NCBI GenBank assembly: GCA_964020085.1
Contig: OZ026604.1
Coordinates: forward strand, 17,934,258 to 17,998,257
DNA: 64,000 nucleotides
Source: Micromussa lordhowensis
Lineage: Eukaryota; Cnidaria; Anthozoa; Scleractinia; Lobophylliidae
Reading direction: 5' to 3'
How positions within the stretch are numbered: the first letter of the stretch is position 1; the number at the start of each line of letters is the position of its first letter. The notes below the pieces were generated by a model that saw only the letters and a program-made list of their open reading frames with translations, was not told where the DNA came from and made no database searches. The position numbers and the translations under genes are program-made. Shown here piece by piece: positions 20,757 through 33,751 of the stretch.

Positions 20757-23700
20757 GAAGACGGATCAGATTCCCAGATAAATTGAACCGACTACTGGGG
20801 GCCAGATGTCTAATTAAACGAAGACAACGTGACACTTCGTGAACACCCCTTTATTTGCATTAGTTCCTTTGGTTGAAAGTTCTCACGTACTCCGCTGCAG
20901 AACAGGGTCGGCTTGTGTTCATGGTGCAACTGTGTTTATCAACGAGTGAATAAGCGGCAATTTCCTGAGATGATCAACAACTTCATGTAATGATCTGTTT
21001 ATAATAAATAGATCAACGCTGAGGGGTAAAGCAATTAAGTATATTAGTAACGGTCGGATAATATTTCCATGCGTCTTAACTCGTCCGTTGATGATGTTAT
21101 TTTTATATAGATTATTTAAATATTATTTTTTTGCTTTCAATCAAGGAGAACATCAGGGTTTGGCGTATTGCGATTCTGGACGTTTTATTTTTATTTTTAG
21201 TAATTTTCACCTTGTATCAGGGGGGATGAGTTGTGCTCTAAAAGCCAGATTTGTCTTCTCTCGACTTTGACTCTGATTTTGCAAAGCTCTCGGATAAAAG
21301 TACATTTTAAACGCATTGGATTCTTTAAAAGAACAACAACAGCAACAAAAAATAAAGACTTGTCACTAAGTATTAAATGTAAAAGAACACTTTTACGGAG
21401 GAATAGTGCTTTACTATACGGAAACGACTACAAATACCACCCGTGAGCGGTAATGTTTTCAAGGGGTCTTTTCGTCATTCCGGAAAAAAAAAATATGTTG
21501 CTCTACTTTTTTTAAACCTCTACATAACTAAGTCCCCGGTGCGACGAACGATATTCTTCACCCCAGTAATAGTAAAATATATGGAAAAGAACCTCGATAC
21601 AACGAAACCTCGTTATAGCGAAAATATTTTGGCAGTCCCCTGGCTCTTCGTCATCAGTCTCGGTTTATTTATCTGGAATATTCAACACAACAACAACAAC
21701 AACACGTTTATTCACTGGTATAAGTCCTATAAAAATATATAAATAGAAGGACAGAAAAAAATGTACAATTTGAAATAGTCAGTCTCCAGACACTAATAAA
21801 CTGGTCCTAAAACGACATCAGTAGCATTGAAGAAGACTGGACGCATACAGCAAACTCCAACCTGATATTGACATAAGGCAAGTGATAACTCTTTCTAAAA
21901 ACCAGCTGTTGTGATGTACAGCATTTTCGGAGTCAGGACTTTAGTTCTGTCCCGGCGACTTAACATAACATTTTGAAACCGAGACGTGTTTTGCAAGACA
22001 CGTTGGGCTTGGCTTCAACCGTAGCATTTTGTAACCGACACACGTTGCGCAAGACACGTTGCACGCCGCTATGCACACTTACCAGAAAATAATGTTACAA
22101 GATCTCCCTCGTTTCTAGACATACTTTTATAGTGTTGAAAGTTTTCTAGATTTCGTATTACGATTGTACCTGTTTGGGCACATTTGTCATCGTGCATTAC
22201 CTGGGGCATGCGCAACAGGGAACCAAACGTGTTGCAACACGTTGAAATGTTGCGTGCGTTTGGCTAGATTCCCAACGTCCCACAGCCCGGTCAAACGATC
22301 TTTTAATTATGTTCCGTTGAAATTTTGGGTCAGTTTTGCTGCGCCTTTACGATTCAATAGGGCCCATGAAAAATCGCGAATTTCACTTTGAAGTTAGACT
22401 ATAATTAAAATTCCTGCCCTTTAGTGGTGAAGAAGCACTTCATGTTAGATACTGGATAGCTGTCTTTGCTCGAATAGACTCGGATATTACTGCTGTACTT
22501 TTACCTTTAGTTATTTAAACTATCCCGAAAACTAGTTAGCACTTGTTAGTCATGATTACCAAAGCAGACGCGGGTTTCAAGTGTTGTCCCGAAAAAGTGT
22601 GAAAAAAACCACAAGCCATCTTTGACTCGAAAATATCATTTTCAAGTTTAAAAATAATCGATTTTTCGTGCTAGGTCAGTATGTTCCAGTTTGATCGATC
22701 CAAGGGAGATATTTTGCGTTCCTAACTTATAGTGGTGTGTTTTCGCCATGCGGTTGGGTCATGTCCATCAGCTCAGGTACCCTCCGCTAAGGGTAAGATT
22801 TCGTAATATTTTAGCCTCCCCTCTAACCTCTTTTGATCATAAAATATAAAGTGAATGACACATTTTTAGCCAAGTTTTTACATACTTTATCGACTCTCCA
22901 CGTGCAAGAGCATGCATCGCAGTAATTCGAAACTTGGTACACTCCTATTATAAGATGATATTTTAAAAGAATTCCGAGGCTGAAATTTACGAGATTTTAA
23001 GAATATTTTGATCAGAAACCCGAGGCTGACATTTTGAAAAGAATATGATTTTGCCTGTTGAAAAATATGTAAAGTGTTAAACTTAACCCAACCAGTATAA
23101 CATTAGCCAAGAAACAATAATAACAGTGCTATCCGTATGTTGGATGCTAATAGCATTTCTGCAAGAAGGTATGTGTGTCGTATTAGTCTTTAATGCTTAC
23201 CAATTTGTCTACAAAATTACTTCAACGCCATCTAGACACCGAAGATTTGTAACTGATACCCCAATACATGTCTTTTAAGCCAAAAATCGGCAAAAAAAAA
23301 AAACAAACAATATTCAGCATGGGCCGGAGAAAAATTCTTAAATAAAAGAGAGTGAACCTAAATATACTGATGCAGAAAAAACTACTTTGCTTGCAAATAA
23401 ACAAGTCCATTGTAATAACTATTCTTCTAAAGGTATTTAACTCTACTCAGAGTGTAACGCTCGATGCTCAGGCCATGATCAAAGCTCGCCTTAGCTTACT
23501 ATTTGCTGGAGATCGGTTAACTTAAGATTTCGATTTAATTTTGACTTTAATCGAAACTCTAGCTTATCCTGTGTTTGCCTAAACGGGCTTTGAACAACCC
23601 GGCCCAGGAGCTCCGCGTAAATTGTAGAATTTACAGTTGTATAGTTAGCCTTTACAGATCATGCGAAGTTAACAGCGCCACTGCCTGTGTCTGCGTCTCC

Positions 23701-24357
23701 TTTCCTACAGAGTCAAACGGAGTGAGATCTAGTGGGCAGGAGGTTACCGTCTTGCTAGTGTGTTTACAGGTTCTTTTGGTATCAGTAGATTGTTTGGGCG
23801 GTCGCCAAACATTCACAACTGGGCTGCCAAGATGGGTGAAACTTCAGAGAGATCTTCGTTCATAGAAGGCAATTAAAGGCCTGGAATTCAAAATCCTTTT
23901 GTCTTGTTCAAGAGTGAAACCGCTAAAAATTGCAAAATTGAGCAAAAAAGATCAATTCGTAGATTTCGTCGTCCTCGTGCGTGAAAAACAACAAATGAAA
24001 AATCAGTCAACCATTGCTTAGGCGGGAGGCTATGAGAACCATAAAACAACGAATAAATGTTTTGCTAAATACGTAGAACAAACCAGCAAGCAGAGAAGCG
24101 AACATGATGTGTCTGCGTTACACTACTGTACCATAAAGCGAAAGGAGTCCATATATAAATTATTCACAAAATTAAGCGAGCAGTGCGAACATGTTAGGCT
24201 GTGAACGTTTTTTACTGTTCCGCTATCCGCTCATTGTCCGTGTTGTGTCCGTTCCAATTTTTTGCCAAGCGCTCTGACGATGCGTGACTCAGCAAATGCA
24301 AATGAATGAACTCTACGCCTCTTCGTGACACATCGCGATGACTACTGACTTGTGTCA
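20757..24357. other. Intergenic region between divergent TLDc and FAX genes
   Basis: 3.6 kb between two genes transcribed away from each other, so it should hold both promoters. Contents seen: a possible LINE 3' tail (about 21660-21780, CAACAACAACAACAAC), a region of repeated ACACGTTG words (21975-22265) resembling a MITE, and a dispersed repeat at 22960-23350. No convincing gene. Confidence 0.45.
22960..23350. repeat. Dispersed repeat family, copy 1 of 3
   Basis: Similar to 26640-26960 and 53040-53465. Shared order: CCGAGGCTGA, GAAAAGAAT, a block with GTATGTT.GATGCTAATA, CAAAATTACTTCAACGCCAT and a final AAATCGGCA...TCAGC. Copies are clearly diverged. Confidence 0.55.
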
Positions 24358-27300
24358 ATGAGTTTTACGGGAGTTTTTACAGCCATGGCGATATCTACAT
24401 ATGTTGGCGTTACTGTAGCTACACTTTTTGCAAAATTAAGAAGGAAAAGGAGCAAGAAATCCGCAAAGCCTGGTACAGTGGTGTTGCACCAGTTCTTTCC
24501 CTCGGAATTATCAGTTAGCGGTTCTCCGCCTTGTATCAAGTTAGAAACGTTCCTTCGTATGACAAAGATTCCGTTTGTAAATGATTACGGTTTTAACTTT
24601 TCCAAGAAGGGAAAAGTACCGTGGATCGAGTTGAATGGTCAAGAAATCGCCGATTCGAATTTCAGCATTCAGTTTCTGATGAAAGAATTCCAAGTGGATA
24701 TCGATTCTCATCTGAGCGCCACAGAGAAAGCCATTGCTCACAGCGTTCGGACCATGTTGGAGGAAAACACTTATTGGTAAGCATGTAGTGTTCAACTTGG
24801 AGCTTGTTGAGGGAACTCTTCAGGGATGGGGTGCGGCTGGGTGAGGGCATCATGTCCTGATCCCATCCTTGAATAGGATCGTATCCTCGTCAGTAAACTA
24901 AATTTGACAGATACTGAAAGGCAAGGATTTGCAAAATACAATCGATCTGTTTTGCAGGTTTAATGCGTTACTTAGTTGTCGCTGTGACTAGTCTTAAATA
25001 TACATAATATGGTACAACGTTCCAAACGTCTTTTACAGCTCCGAGCTCTATTGCAGATGATAAAAGTGGAGGAAGTTTACTTTTCCTTTCGCCGATGCTA
25101 TTACATAATCAATCCCAAGAAGCAATGAATACTTAATTTTGCACGCTATTTGATTTAATGACTGTATACCTCTCAGCGCCAGTCACGGCATCACTATTTC
25201 TACATGATTTCATTCTTGATAAGTAAATAAAGATGGTGAAATTTAAGCGCTTGGTAATGAAATGTGCACGGTGAATTGATCAACGTGGCACAAGCGTGGG
25301 ACAAACTCAATACTCACGAGGACTTCGACAGTGCTGATGCTAGCAGTATGCAAGACGCCTGTCACATATGAACTCATTTATATCACCGTGGTCTCCACGA
25401 GTTCTCGTAGCTCAGTGGTAGAGCGCCCGCCCTGTGTTTGGGAGGTCATAAATTTTACTCCTATCGGGGACTCAGAATTTTTCTTTTTAGATTTTGTCGA
25501 TAGGATGCCAATTCCTCTTGAAATTTTCTTACTCACTTCATGTACATGTTTTTTTCCAATTTAACTGACAATCAATAATAAGACCTAAGTATTTGACACA
25601 GGTTGTTTCCTCCACAGGCATACCTGATTTTTTTTTTTCAAGTTCAAGTTTATTAAGTCTTCCATAAAGTTACTTACAATGAGCACCGCCTGCAAATAGC
25701 GAGCTAATCCAGGCAGGCGGTTGTTAAGGACATACAAACACGAGTTACTAATTGAAGGCGTTAAAAAAGTCAAGTTTGAATACATTATTTGTCAAGAGAG
25801 GAAAAAACTTATAAAAAGTGGAGAAAAATATTATAAATTATCAGATATAATTTTTCTTTGTGGAGGGTGAAAAATTACAAAATTTGTTTTAACCTATTTT
25901 ATTACAGCCATTGATTAAGTTTATCTAATTCTTCATTTATTTTTAACTCAAGGGATTGTAAGTTTTGATCTTGTAAGAAAATGTTGGTTTCGCAAGAAAT
26001 CTAGTGCAATGGAACCGATAGATTTATGCAAATCATTCACATACAACAAAAATAACCCTGTGTTACTCAGTCCACATAGAATTGGCTGTGGGCCAGATTC
26101 CACATGGCCTAGTGAGACAAACTGACTCCTATTAGATAGATAGGAAGAAAACCATTCATTTGCAATAACTCTAATACCATAGTATTCCAGTTCATGATCA
26201 AGTAAAAACATGGTGGTCCACAGTGTCAAAGGCCTTGCACAAAACTATGAAGATACCTCACGAATAATTCTTACTGTCGCTAGCCTTTTGGATTTTATCT
26301 ATCATAAGAATAAGGGCATGAACTGTGGGATGACTGGAGCGAAATCCAAGTTGTTGGTCAAAAAAAGTAGACGGTTTCTCAAAATACTCAATTAATCTGT
26401 TATCGTTATGCATCAATCTCTCAAGAATCTTATTAAATATAGATAACAATGAGATAGGACGATAGTTTGTTTCCATGAGAGGTGAGCTTTTTTTGTAGAC
26501 TGGAATAACTTTTGCAACTTTAGATGATCAGAAACAATGCTTGATGTAAAGGAACGATTAAAAAGGATTTCAAGAGGACAAGAAATGTAATTCTTTAAAA
26601 CTTTTAAGAGGTACTAAGGGGTCCAGTTGACTTCTTAGATATTTTAAGAAAAAGGCCGAGGTCGAGATTTTGCAAAAATTATTATTTTGTGTTTTGAAAA
26701 TTTCTTAATACAATGCAATTATTTTAAATGAATCGTATACAAACTAGCCAAAAACCAACAGCACTAACCGAATGTTCGATGCTAATAACATCTATGCAAG
26801 GCGTTATGTTCGTGATATCAGGCTCCCAAATAACTTTAACACCATCCAGACACCAAATACATTCGAAAACAGAAATGTCACACGCTATAATCTTAGAATA
26901 TTTACAAGAATATTTTCAGCATAAAATCGGCAGAAAAATACGAATACTCAGCCTCGCCCGGAAAAAAAAGCAATATTCTTATAAACAAATTAGTGTTAGG
27001 CAATACATGTATAGATATTTAGCATGATGATCAGGGTATTAGCGATTCGGTATAAACTTTCTACACAAAAAAGTTCCACTGCAGAGGACGTAATTCTCGT
27101 AAGCGGACAGCTCTTCTAAAGGACACTTTTTCCAATTCCCGAGGGTGACTGAGCCTGTCACATTATAAAATCAGCGATTGACCATGAGATATAATTCACC
27201 AGTTAGTCCTAATAGACACCTGAATCAGTTTTTGCTATGTTTTGTAAAGAAATATTGACAAAATAATCAATTTACATTTATAAAGTATGTCGAAATATTC

Positions 27301-29590
27301 AACCATAATAATAATAACTAGGTATACCTATCGATAGAGTGCCAACGAGCGATTAATTTGTGCTATAATAAGGGGTTTATTAATACAGCATAACGGATTT
27401 TTGGTTCTCTTCTGTTGCAAACATTACCGAGAGAAAATTATAACGCGTTTACCGGCCGGTAACGTTCGTCACGCAATCCCTGAATATCAAGAGTATTGGA
27501 ATGTATCGCTGCTCGGTCGAACTTTCAGTTCAATATGATGGGCAAAGTCAAAGTGAAAGTGAACACGCTAGTTTGATTGATCAACACGACTCGTTTAATT
27601 CTGGCAAAACAGATCCGATTTGTGTTTTGAACACTGGATTCGACTGTATGATAAACACGCTCGTTCACACTGCCGACTCAACCTTCAGTTCGATATGCTA
27701 GATTTCAACACTGGATTTGCTCTAGTGGTTCAACTGGTGAACACAATCTTTCCAAAAAAAGCTGCCCGATGGAACTTTCAGTTCGATATAGGTAAACAGA
27801 GAAGGAATACACTGTTTCGATTCATGAACACGCTCGTTCAATATTCTGTGGAGAACACGCTGGTTCGGTTTCGTGTCGATTTTGTGTCTTGGATTTGCTC
27901 TTGTCTAACAGTTTTCCTGAATATTCGAATTAGAAGAAGAGTTTTGAAAAGGGTACGGTCCCCAATTGAACTTTCATTTCGATAAAGTGAGAGAGGAAAC
28001 ACGCTGGTTCGACACCGGCGTTCTGAGACTATGAAATTGTTCACAGTTGGATAAACACAACAGCAAAGAAAACGATGATATTCCACGAGACAAGTCTAGA
28101 TGTAACGCGCCTCCTGATTGGCTAAAACCTACAATGGCTCGAATAGTTCCGTCCTTGCAATTTGCTCAAACTGAGCCATTGTTACATCTTACACCTTACA
28201 CTTTCAGAGCTCGATCGAGAATTTTTTCGCATACGCCATTCTTCGCGCGGCACTATTCTCTGCCGCCTCGCCAGCCGAGCGTCCAGCGCCTTTTCTACAA
28301 GATTCAAAGGCGATGTTTACAAGAAGTAGAAAAAATAAAAATAAGCGCAAGAAATTGACATCAAAACTAGACGCTAACAATTTCATCACGATTCATAAGC
28401 TCGCTTAAAAAGAAATGTTTTAAGTCTGCGTTCAAAATCATCAATTGAGTACAGACGCATGGATGACGTCATGCATTTATATGGTTTTTGTTTGTTTGTT
28501 TGTTTGTCGGAATGGTTCGATTGAGCACCCGGGGCTCTTTTTTACTTTTGGTACCTCAAGGGAGAGCGTTTATTCAAGACAGGTCGCTTATTTGGGACAG
28601 GGCGCTTATTTATTTTTTGAGAAACAACCGAATGTTCAAAACAAAACTTTAATGCGATATTCATTTAAAAAAATAGGAGCAATAACAAATATAACAGTAA
28701 TATACGTGGAATATTCAGTTAAGGTGACGGAATCTATTTCGACGCCGATACCTTTGGCAGTTTCACTTACGATACATCAATATGTAAATAAAAGCTTCCT
28801 TGTGTGGCATCTTCGACGTCCGATTCGGTGATCCCATTAAAAGGATGCTTGTCGCATGAAAACAAAATATTAGAATAGGGGCGCTTACTGGAATGGGGCG
28901 CTTGTTAATAAAAATCACATTCGAAGAGGGGCGCATATTCGAAAGGGGGCGTTTCTTGGAAGGAGGGCGCTGTTATATAAAACAAGTTAGTAGATTCAAT
29001 GTTGCCGTGCATCTGTTCAGTAATAGATCACAGAAAATGTCAACATCATGCTTTACCTTCTCTATTGAGAAGCAAGCTCCGTGAAGAATGCGCCGCTAAA
29101 TTTGCTAAGACTAATGAACTTTACTGTCTTTTCTTTTTTTCCGTTTTTCGTTGACAGGGCCCTTGCTTACTACCGTTATTTATCTGATAATGCCGGATCC
29201 GTGCGAGAATCATTCCTCGGTCATCTTGCCCTGCCAGTCAGATACCTGATATTTTACTGGCTACAAAGAAAGTTCAGAAGAGACCTCTGGTCGCACGGCA
29301 TTGGTCGACACTCAGAGCAAGATCTCTATGGAATAGCCGAGAGGGAGTTGCTTGCTGTGTCAGCAATTTTAGGCCAGAAGAAATTCCTGTTTGGAGAAAA
29401 ACCTTGCCTGGCTGACGTTGCAGTGTTCGCCTTCATCGCTGCATCCATTTGGGAGTTTCCTCGTAGTCCTTTTGCTGAACTTACCAAGTGTAAAGCCATG
29501 AATCTTGAGAAGCATGCGCACAGAATGAAGGAGATGTATTATCCAGACTGGGATGAAATCATTTCAAAGAGAAAGCACAAATCCGATTGA
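24358..29590 (+). CDS. FAXC: Failed-axon-connections (FAX/FAXC) family protein, copy 1
   Basis: Two exons, 24358-24776 and 29158-29590, with a GTAAGC donor and TTGACAG acceptor. The split codon TG/G restores Trp. The product has 283 residues. Residues 8-27 form a membrane anchor followed by a Lys/Arg run. Then comes a thioredoxin-like GST-N domain (PGTVVLHQF, SPPCIKLETFLRM, GKVPWIELNGQEIADSNF). After the helix ending LEENTYW comes the GST-C-like domain (GRHSEQDLYGIAERELLAVS, FLFGEKPCLADVAVFAF). This order matches metazoan FAX/FAXC and the related CDR proteins. By family knowledge these take part in axon development in flies, but their biochemistry is unclear. The 4.4-kb intron is full of transposons. 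First of three tandem copies. Confidence 0.9.
25398..25490 (+). mobile_element. tRNA-derived SINE
   Basis: A-box TAGCTCAGTGGTAGAG (25408-25423), then a decayed B-box region (AATTTTACTCC) and GGGGACTCAGAATTTTTC. The 5' GTTCTCG can pair with 3' CGGGGAC as an acceptor stem. B-box decay and the anticodon region argue against a working tRNA. Confidence 0.6.
25628..26640 (-). mobile_element. CR1/Jockey-like LINE, 5'-truncated
   Basis: On the minus strand from about 26600 the RT core reads ETNYRPISLLSIFNKILERL, FDQQLGFRSSHPTVHAL and, after stops, LCKAFDTVDHH. Frameshifts follow. The 3' end is at about 25630, with a non-coding tail that matches the solo end at 4405-4515. It lies in the intron of FAX copy 1, opposite to the gene. 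Confidence 0.78.
26640..26960. repeat. Dispersed repeat family, copy 2 of 3
   Basis: Matches 53040-53465 best: CAAACTAGCCAAAAACCAAC, ATGTTCGATGCTAATA, GAAATGTCACACGCTATAAT and AAAATCGGCAGAAAAAT. Starts where the LINE coding similarity ends. Confidence 0.6.
27500..28010. repeat. Interspersed short-motif repeat array
   Basis: Two motifs alternate irregularly: GAACTTTCAGTTCGATAT-like (near 27519, 27680, 27773, 27967) and AACACGCTSGTT-like (near 27562, 27652, 27830, 27855, 27997). Spacing is not constant, so this is not a simple tandem repeat. The overlapping open frames are short and have no recognisable domain. Confidence 0.5.
28531..28980. mobile_element. Probable DNA-transposon remnant with GGGCGCTTATT-type repeats
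   Basis: Several near-copies of GGGCGCTTATTNGAA-like words at about 28586-28612 and 28877-28970, arranged at both ends of a 450-bp stretch. No transposase or exact termini found. Confidence 0.35.
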
Positions 29591-29947
29591 GACGAGATAC
29601 CGTATGCTTTCTCCGCTTTCCTTGCGACAGTTTCTTTCGAAATAGACCAGTGGTTGGCATCTTAAATATCACAATAGTGTAATGTCAATATATTACCGGT
29701 TCCTGGTTTCACATTGGGGCTCACGTTTTGAATAATTACGATCTTTCTAATTTAAAATTTCTATCTATTTTCTCAAATTCTTGAATTTCTTGAGTAGCCG
29801 GCAATTGTATAGAATATTCTCTCTTTCACGTTTCGCGCCCAGCTTGTTTAAACGCGTCACGTGACTCAATATTCCCCAGATAATTTTCAAAACCGCGCCT
29901 GCTGCAAAAAAATACTTGAGAATAATTAACACAATAGCCCCCATTTA

Positions 29948-30058
29948 TAATGGTAATTGAACTGAGTGGAGTGCAGTTTGGTCTGAAATCATATTTTGAA
30001 ATCACAAGTATGATTTAGACCAAAATTGCACGACCCGAAGTTCAATTACCACTTTATT
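29948..30058. mobile_element. Foldback MITE, ~110 bp
   Basis: Arms ATGGTAATTGAACT and AGTTCAATTACCA, continued inwards by TTTGGTCTGAAATCATA and TATGATTTAGACCAAA. Confidence 0.6.
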
Positions 30059-30291
30059 AGATCCGAGCATATTTTCGCGCGAAATGAAAGCTATTGTTTA
30101 TATATAACAAGCGTATGCAAGACTCCGTAGCTTTAATTTTCGATTGAATGGACACTCAAAGACGACGATATTTCAACTTTGGTAGATTTGGCTTGAGTAG
30201 TTTTTATTTAAGACTTCCTCAGCTACTTAAAAGTAGCTAAGAATATATATCCATCGTGAATGCCCATTGAACAGTTATCAGTAGAGATTTG

Positions 30292-30474
30292 GGGTGCGTT
30301 CCTTTGGGGTGATCTGGATCAGGATCACTGATCCAAGAACACTCGGATCATAGTTCATCAAAGGAACCGATGAATCCGTGAACAGAATGGATTGATCGGT
30401 TTCTTTGATGCACCATGATCCGAGTGATCTTGGATCAGTGATCCTGATCCAGATTACCCCAAAGGAACGCACCC
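30292..30474. mobile_element. Inverted-repeat MITE, 183 bp
   Basis: Left end GGGTGCGTTCCTTTGGGGTG, right end complementary, ending AAAGGAACGCACCC. Arms of over 60 bp include CTGGATCAGGATCACTGATC and its complement. Size and arm style suggest a hAT-like non-autonomous element; I could not fix a target duplication. Confidence 0.7.
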
Positions 30475-33400
30475 TTGGAGACAGTCTGAAACTCCTGACT
30501 CTCGCTGTCCTCGCTATCTCTCACCCACCGTGTTAAAATTTATTTTTAAGTAATAGAACCTTACAGAGCTTTCTACTCTGGTAAGAAGGGCTTGATATTT
30601 ATCTGGTATAGCTCATTAGAGTGCACAGACAAACCTTATACACTGGCTTCGTATAGGGCACGAGGAAAATAAAAATGGCGGTAATTGTCTCTAAAGAAAA
30701 AAGGAAATAATAAAGAAACAGCTTTTGACAGACCACGATACAGAATGTCTTTTATGTTTTTCCAAATTTAGAAGTGCACAGTTAGCGTTTACAACAACTA
30801 TTCATTCACAATAGAAGATGATATATCCAGTATAGCATTATTTGCACCAAAAATGTAAACGCAGAGGGTGTCATGTCATTGATGTTCTCTTTCTATGTTT
30901 ATAACAACTCACTATGAGGTCTGAATGTGTTAATTGCGTGGAAGTATATAGCAGTATAATTTAAGAACTAGTAATAACCACAGGTTAGGAAGTGCGGGCG
31001 AGGGCTATGCATGATTTGTTTCACAGAGGTTAACGAATTCATTGTAAAACAGTGGCGTTGTGTTCTTTTTCCATTTTGGGCATTTATATTTGCAGGGCAA
31101 TAAAGGGTTGCATAGTGTGGGTGATTGTTTTCCCTAAAACGAGACAAAGGGACCTAAGAGTGGTTTTACTGACCTTGTGAAACAGTAACACCAGTTTGAT
31201 TATACACTAGTTCTATTTTGTGTTGGGTTTGACAAAATGGTTATTTTTTCACGTTGTAAATAAAAACACTGTTGATTATAAAATGGACATATTGATTTAG
31301 TCAAGGTCATTTGATGTAACCCGACAACAACAGACACGGACAGGAAACGTTCCGATCACAATCTCAGACACTCGATTTTGATTGGACGGCGCGCCAGCTA
31401 TGCATGAGCTGCACGTGATTCTTCGACGAAATAGACGTCGTCCACGTGATAAAATTGTGTTGTGTGCATTCCAATTTATGGACCGCCACTTCTGCATGAA
31501 CTGCACGTGATTCTTGACATTCTTAGCTTCAAGAAGGCGAAATTTACATATTATTTGACCCTTCAACTACATTAAAGATCATTGACTATGGAAGGTGAAA
31601 CAGCTATGCTTTGGTAAGAATTGCCTTCTGCTTGGTGTTGGTTTCTAGCGGTCAGAACGCCTGTGCTCAAATTACTGCTGCTTCGTGTTTGTCTCGCGTG
31701 GTCAAAGCGCCTGTGCTAAAATTACGTCCTTTCATTTCATTGGTTCTTAGTGTCCCTAAGGACAAATATTTGGAAGGACGACTTTTTTTGCTAAATTCGA
31801 GTCACTGCAAGGCTATATAACTGCCGCGCATGCGTTTGAAACCAATGTTGAGATTAGGATTGCGGGCTCCGCTGGTCGCCCGCAATGACTAAACAAGGAC
31901 AGTTTCTTAGTTCTATCTATGTTAGGTGAGACGGTCGTACTGACAAGTCTACGGAATTTACAAGCGAGTGCACTGAAATCCTGGCAGTGTTATATAAATA
32001 AGATCGGTTTTAACTCATTGCCGGTAGAGCCCCCGATTTTTGGTCCCAAGCCAAAAAAAGAGTCAAACTCAAAACAAAACAGAGATGTCTCATCTGGCGA
32101 CGGTACGTGACAAATAAGACCATTCCCAAGGATCAGTTCCGGTTACGCCTTAGCTTACCATATGTAATCCCGGATTATCAGACGACACCGATGGTCAGTT
32201 ATACTAATTGCTTTTCGAGTAGGCGATTTCTCTTTGGGGTGGAAATTAACCCAGATATAAGAAGTTCGAGATATGATCGCGAGGGCAGTTAGCCAAGTCG
32301 TTCTCACCTACTCTGTCTAAGCCCCTGGTAAAGGAGAGAACAGAGAGGATTATAATCAAACGAGGACAGAAATATCTTAGAAGAGTTTAATGTTACCCTC
32401 ACGTTTTCTCCGTTCGGGAAGTGTTCCAAGATGTTGTCAGATCAACACGTTTCGTAATTTCGGAACCTAGCGTGTGCCATAACAACGCCCGCCCAACTGT
32501 GGTCATGTCAAAGAAAGTCTGACAGCTCATCATGTGAGGTTTTGTAGATATCTATCAATTCGCTTAGCCAGCTTCAACAGTTCTAGCATTCAGAGACTCA
32601 CGTACAATCGTGTAATACCTGACAATAGCCTTACAGGAAACTTGATATCCAACCTAAGAAGCAAGCCTTACAGGAGTCTTGCAGTTAAGACCCTAGTGAA
32701 CGTGGTCTGATCATGACATGCCTTAGTTGCGCTACGTCAGGTAAATGTCGGCTGTTAATTGCTCATTGCAGTACAGACATATGCAATTTGAAATGCAGCA
32801 AAGTACAAAATAATTATACCTGAGAGGCCTTTGTTCGAGTCTTTATTTCAAGTTTTAGATACTTAAAATTTGTCTGAAAAGCCATTAAAATATATTTATC
32901 GGCAGAATGGAGAAACTGCATTTTGCCAGACTTGATATAAATCATTTCAAAGAAATTTGAATCTTTCTATCTCTTTCCTGTTTCTTTGCGCTAGTGGATT
33001 GATGATTTGGAGTAAGATTTGACTACTTTGCTAATGCAGTTTGCGAGGCGTCAACCAATTTCGAGATTTCGCGTTGATGAAGTCAGAAAATCTAACGAAA
33101 AATCCGACCAATTTCGCAAACCTCAGCAGAATGTCTGTTATGCTCTTGGCCCGCGGTTAAAAGTGTAATCTTGACTTTAATTCGGGTTTTTTAAGACTCT
33201 TACATTCTCTCGCCGTAAATACTCACATATCTGCAAGATTGGTTGAAAGCATGCAGAATCAGTTGCACAGACATTGCTGAAACGTTCTCAATAAAACCTG
33301 TTCAACACTTGCCTAAATGTCTCTCTCTTCTTTGCATCAAATAACTAGAAAGTAGGGTTGATGAGGCACATTCACTCGTAACAAAATATGACTATTACAT

Positions 33401-33751
33401 CATCTACAGAAGGTCGTGACGATCATGGAAGTATTTCTAAAATTCAAATTAACCGATTTCTTGTGGAAACGGCTGTCTACTTTAAGAACTTATGTAACAA
33501 ACTTTAGTTTAGAAAAGATACTCCCCGCCAGATCCCTCTTGGCCTTGAGAGTCTATATATATATAGAGTACTCTTCACTTTCATTCTATAAAATGTCGTC
33601 ATGGTTGCTTAGATATTATGACAGCTCCATTGATAAATGCAAATTCGAGAAAGAATTGTTGCGTGACAAAATTAAGTGCAAACTTTACATATGACCCTTG
33701 CACAAAACGTACGGGAATTCACTCTTTACAACTGCGACGTGTTAAACCGGC

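Larger units (their letters stand above)
29591..33751. other. Intergenic, FAX copy 1 to copy 2
   Basis: 4.2 kb. Holds two foldback elements (29948-30058 and 30292-30474). The rest has short open frames without domains and nothing else I can name. Confidence 0.45.

Noticed and set aside
25401..25475. tRNA gene
   Set aside because: The A-box and a possible acceptor stem are present, but the B-box is decayed and the anticodon arm is poor. A T-rich SINE tail follows.
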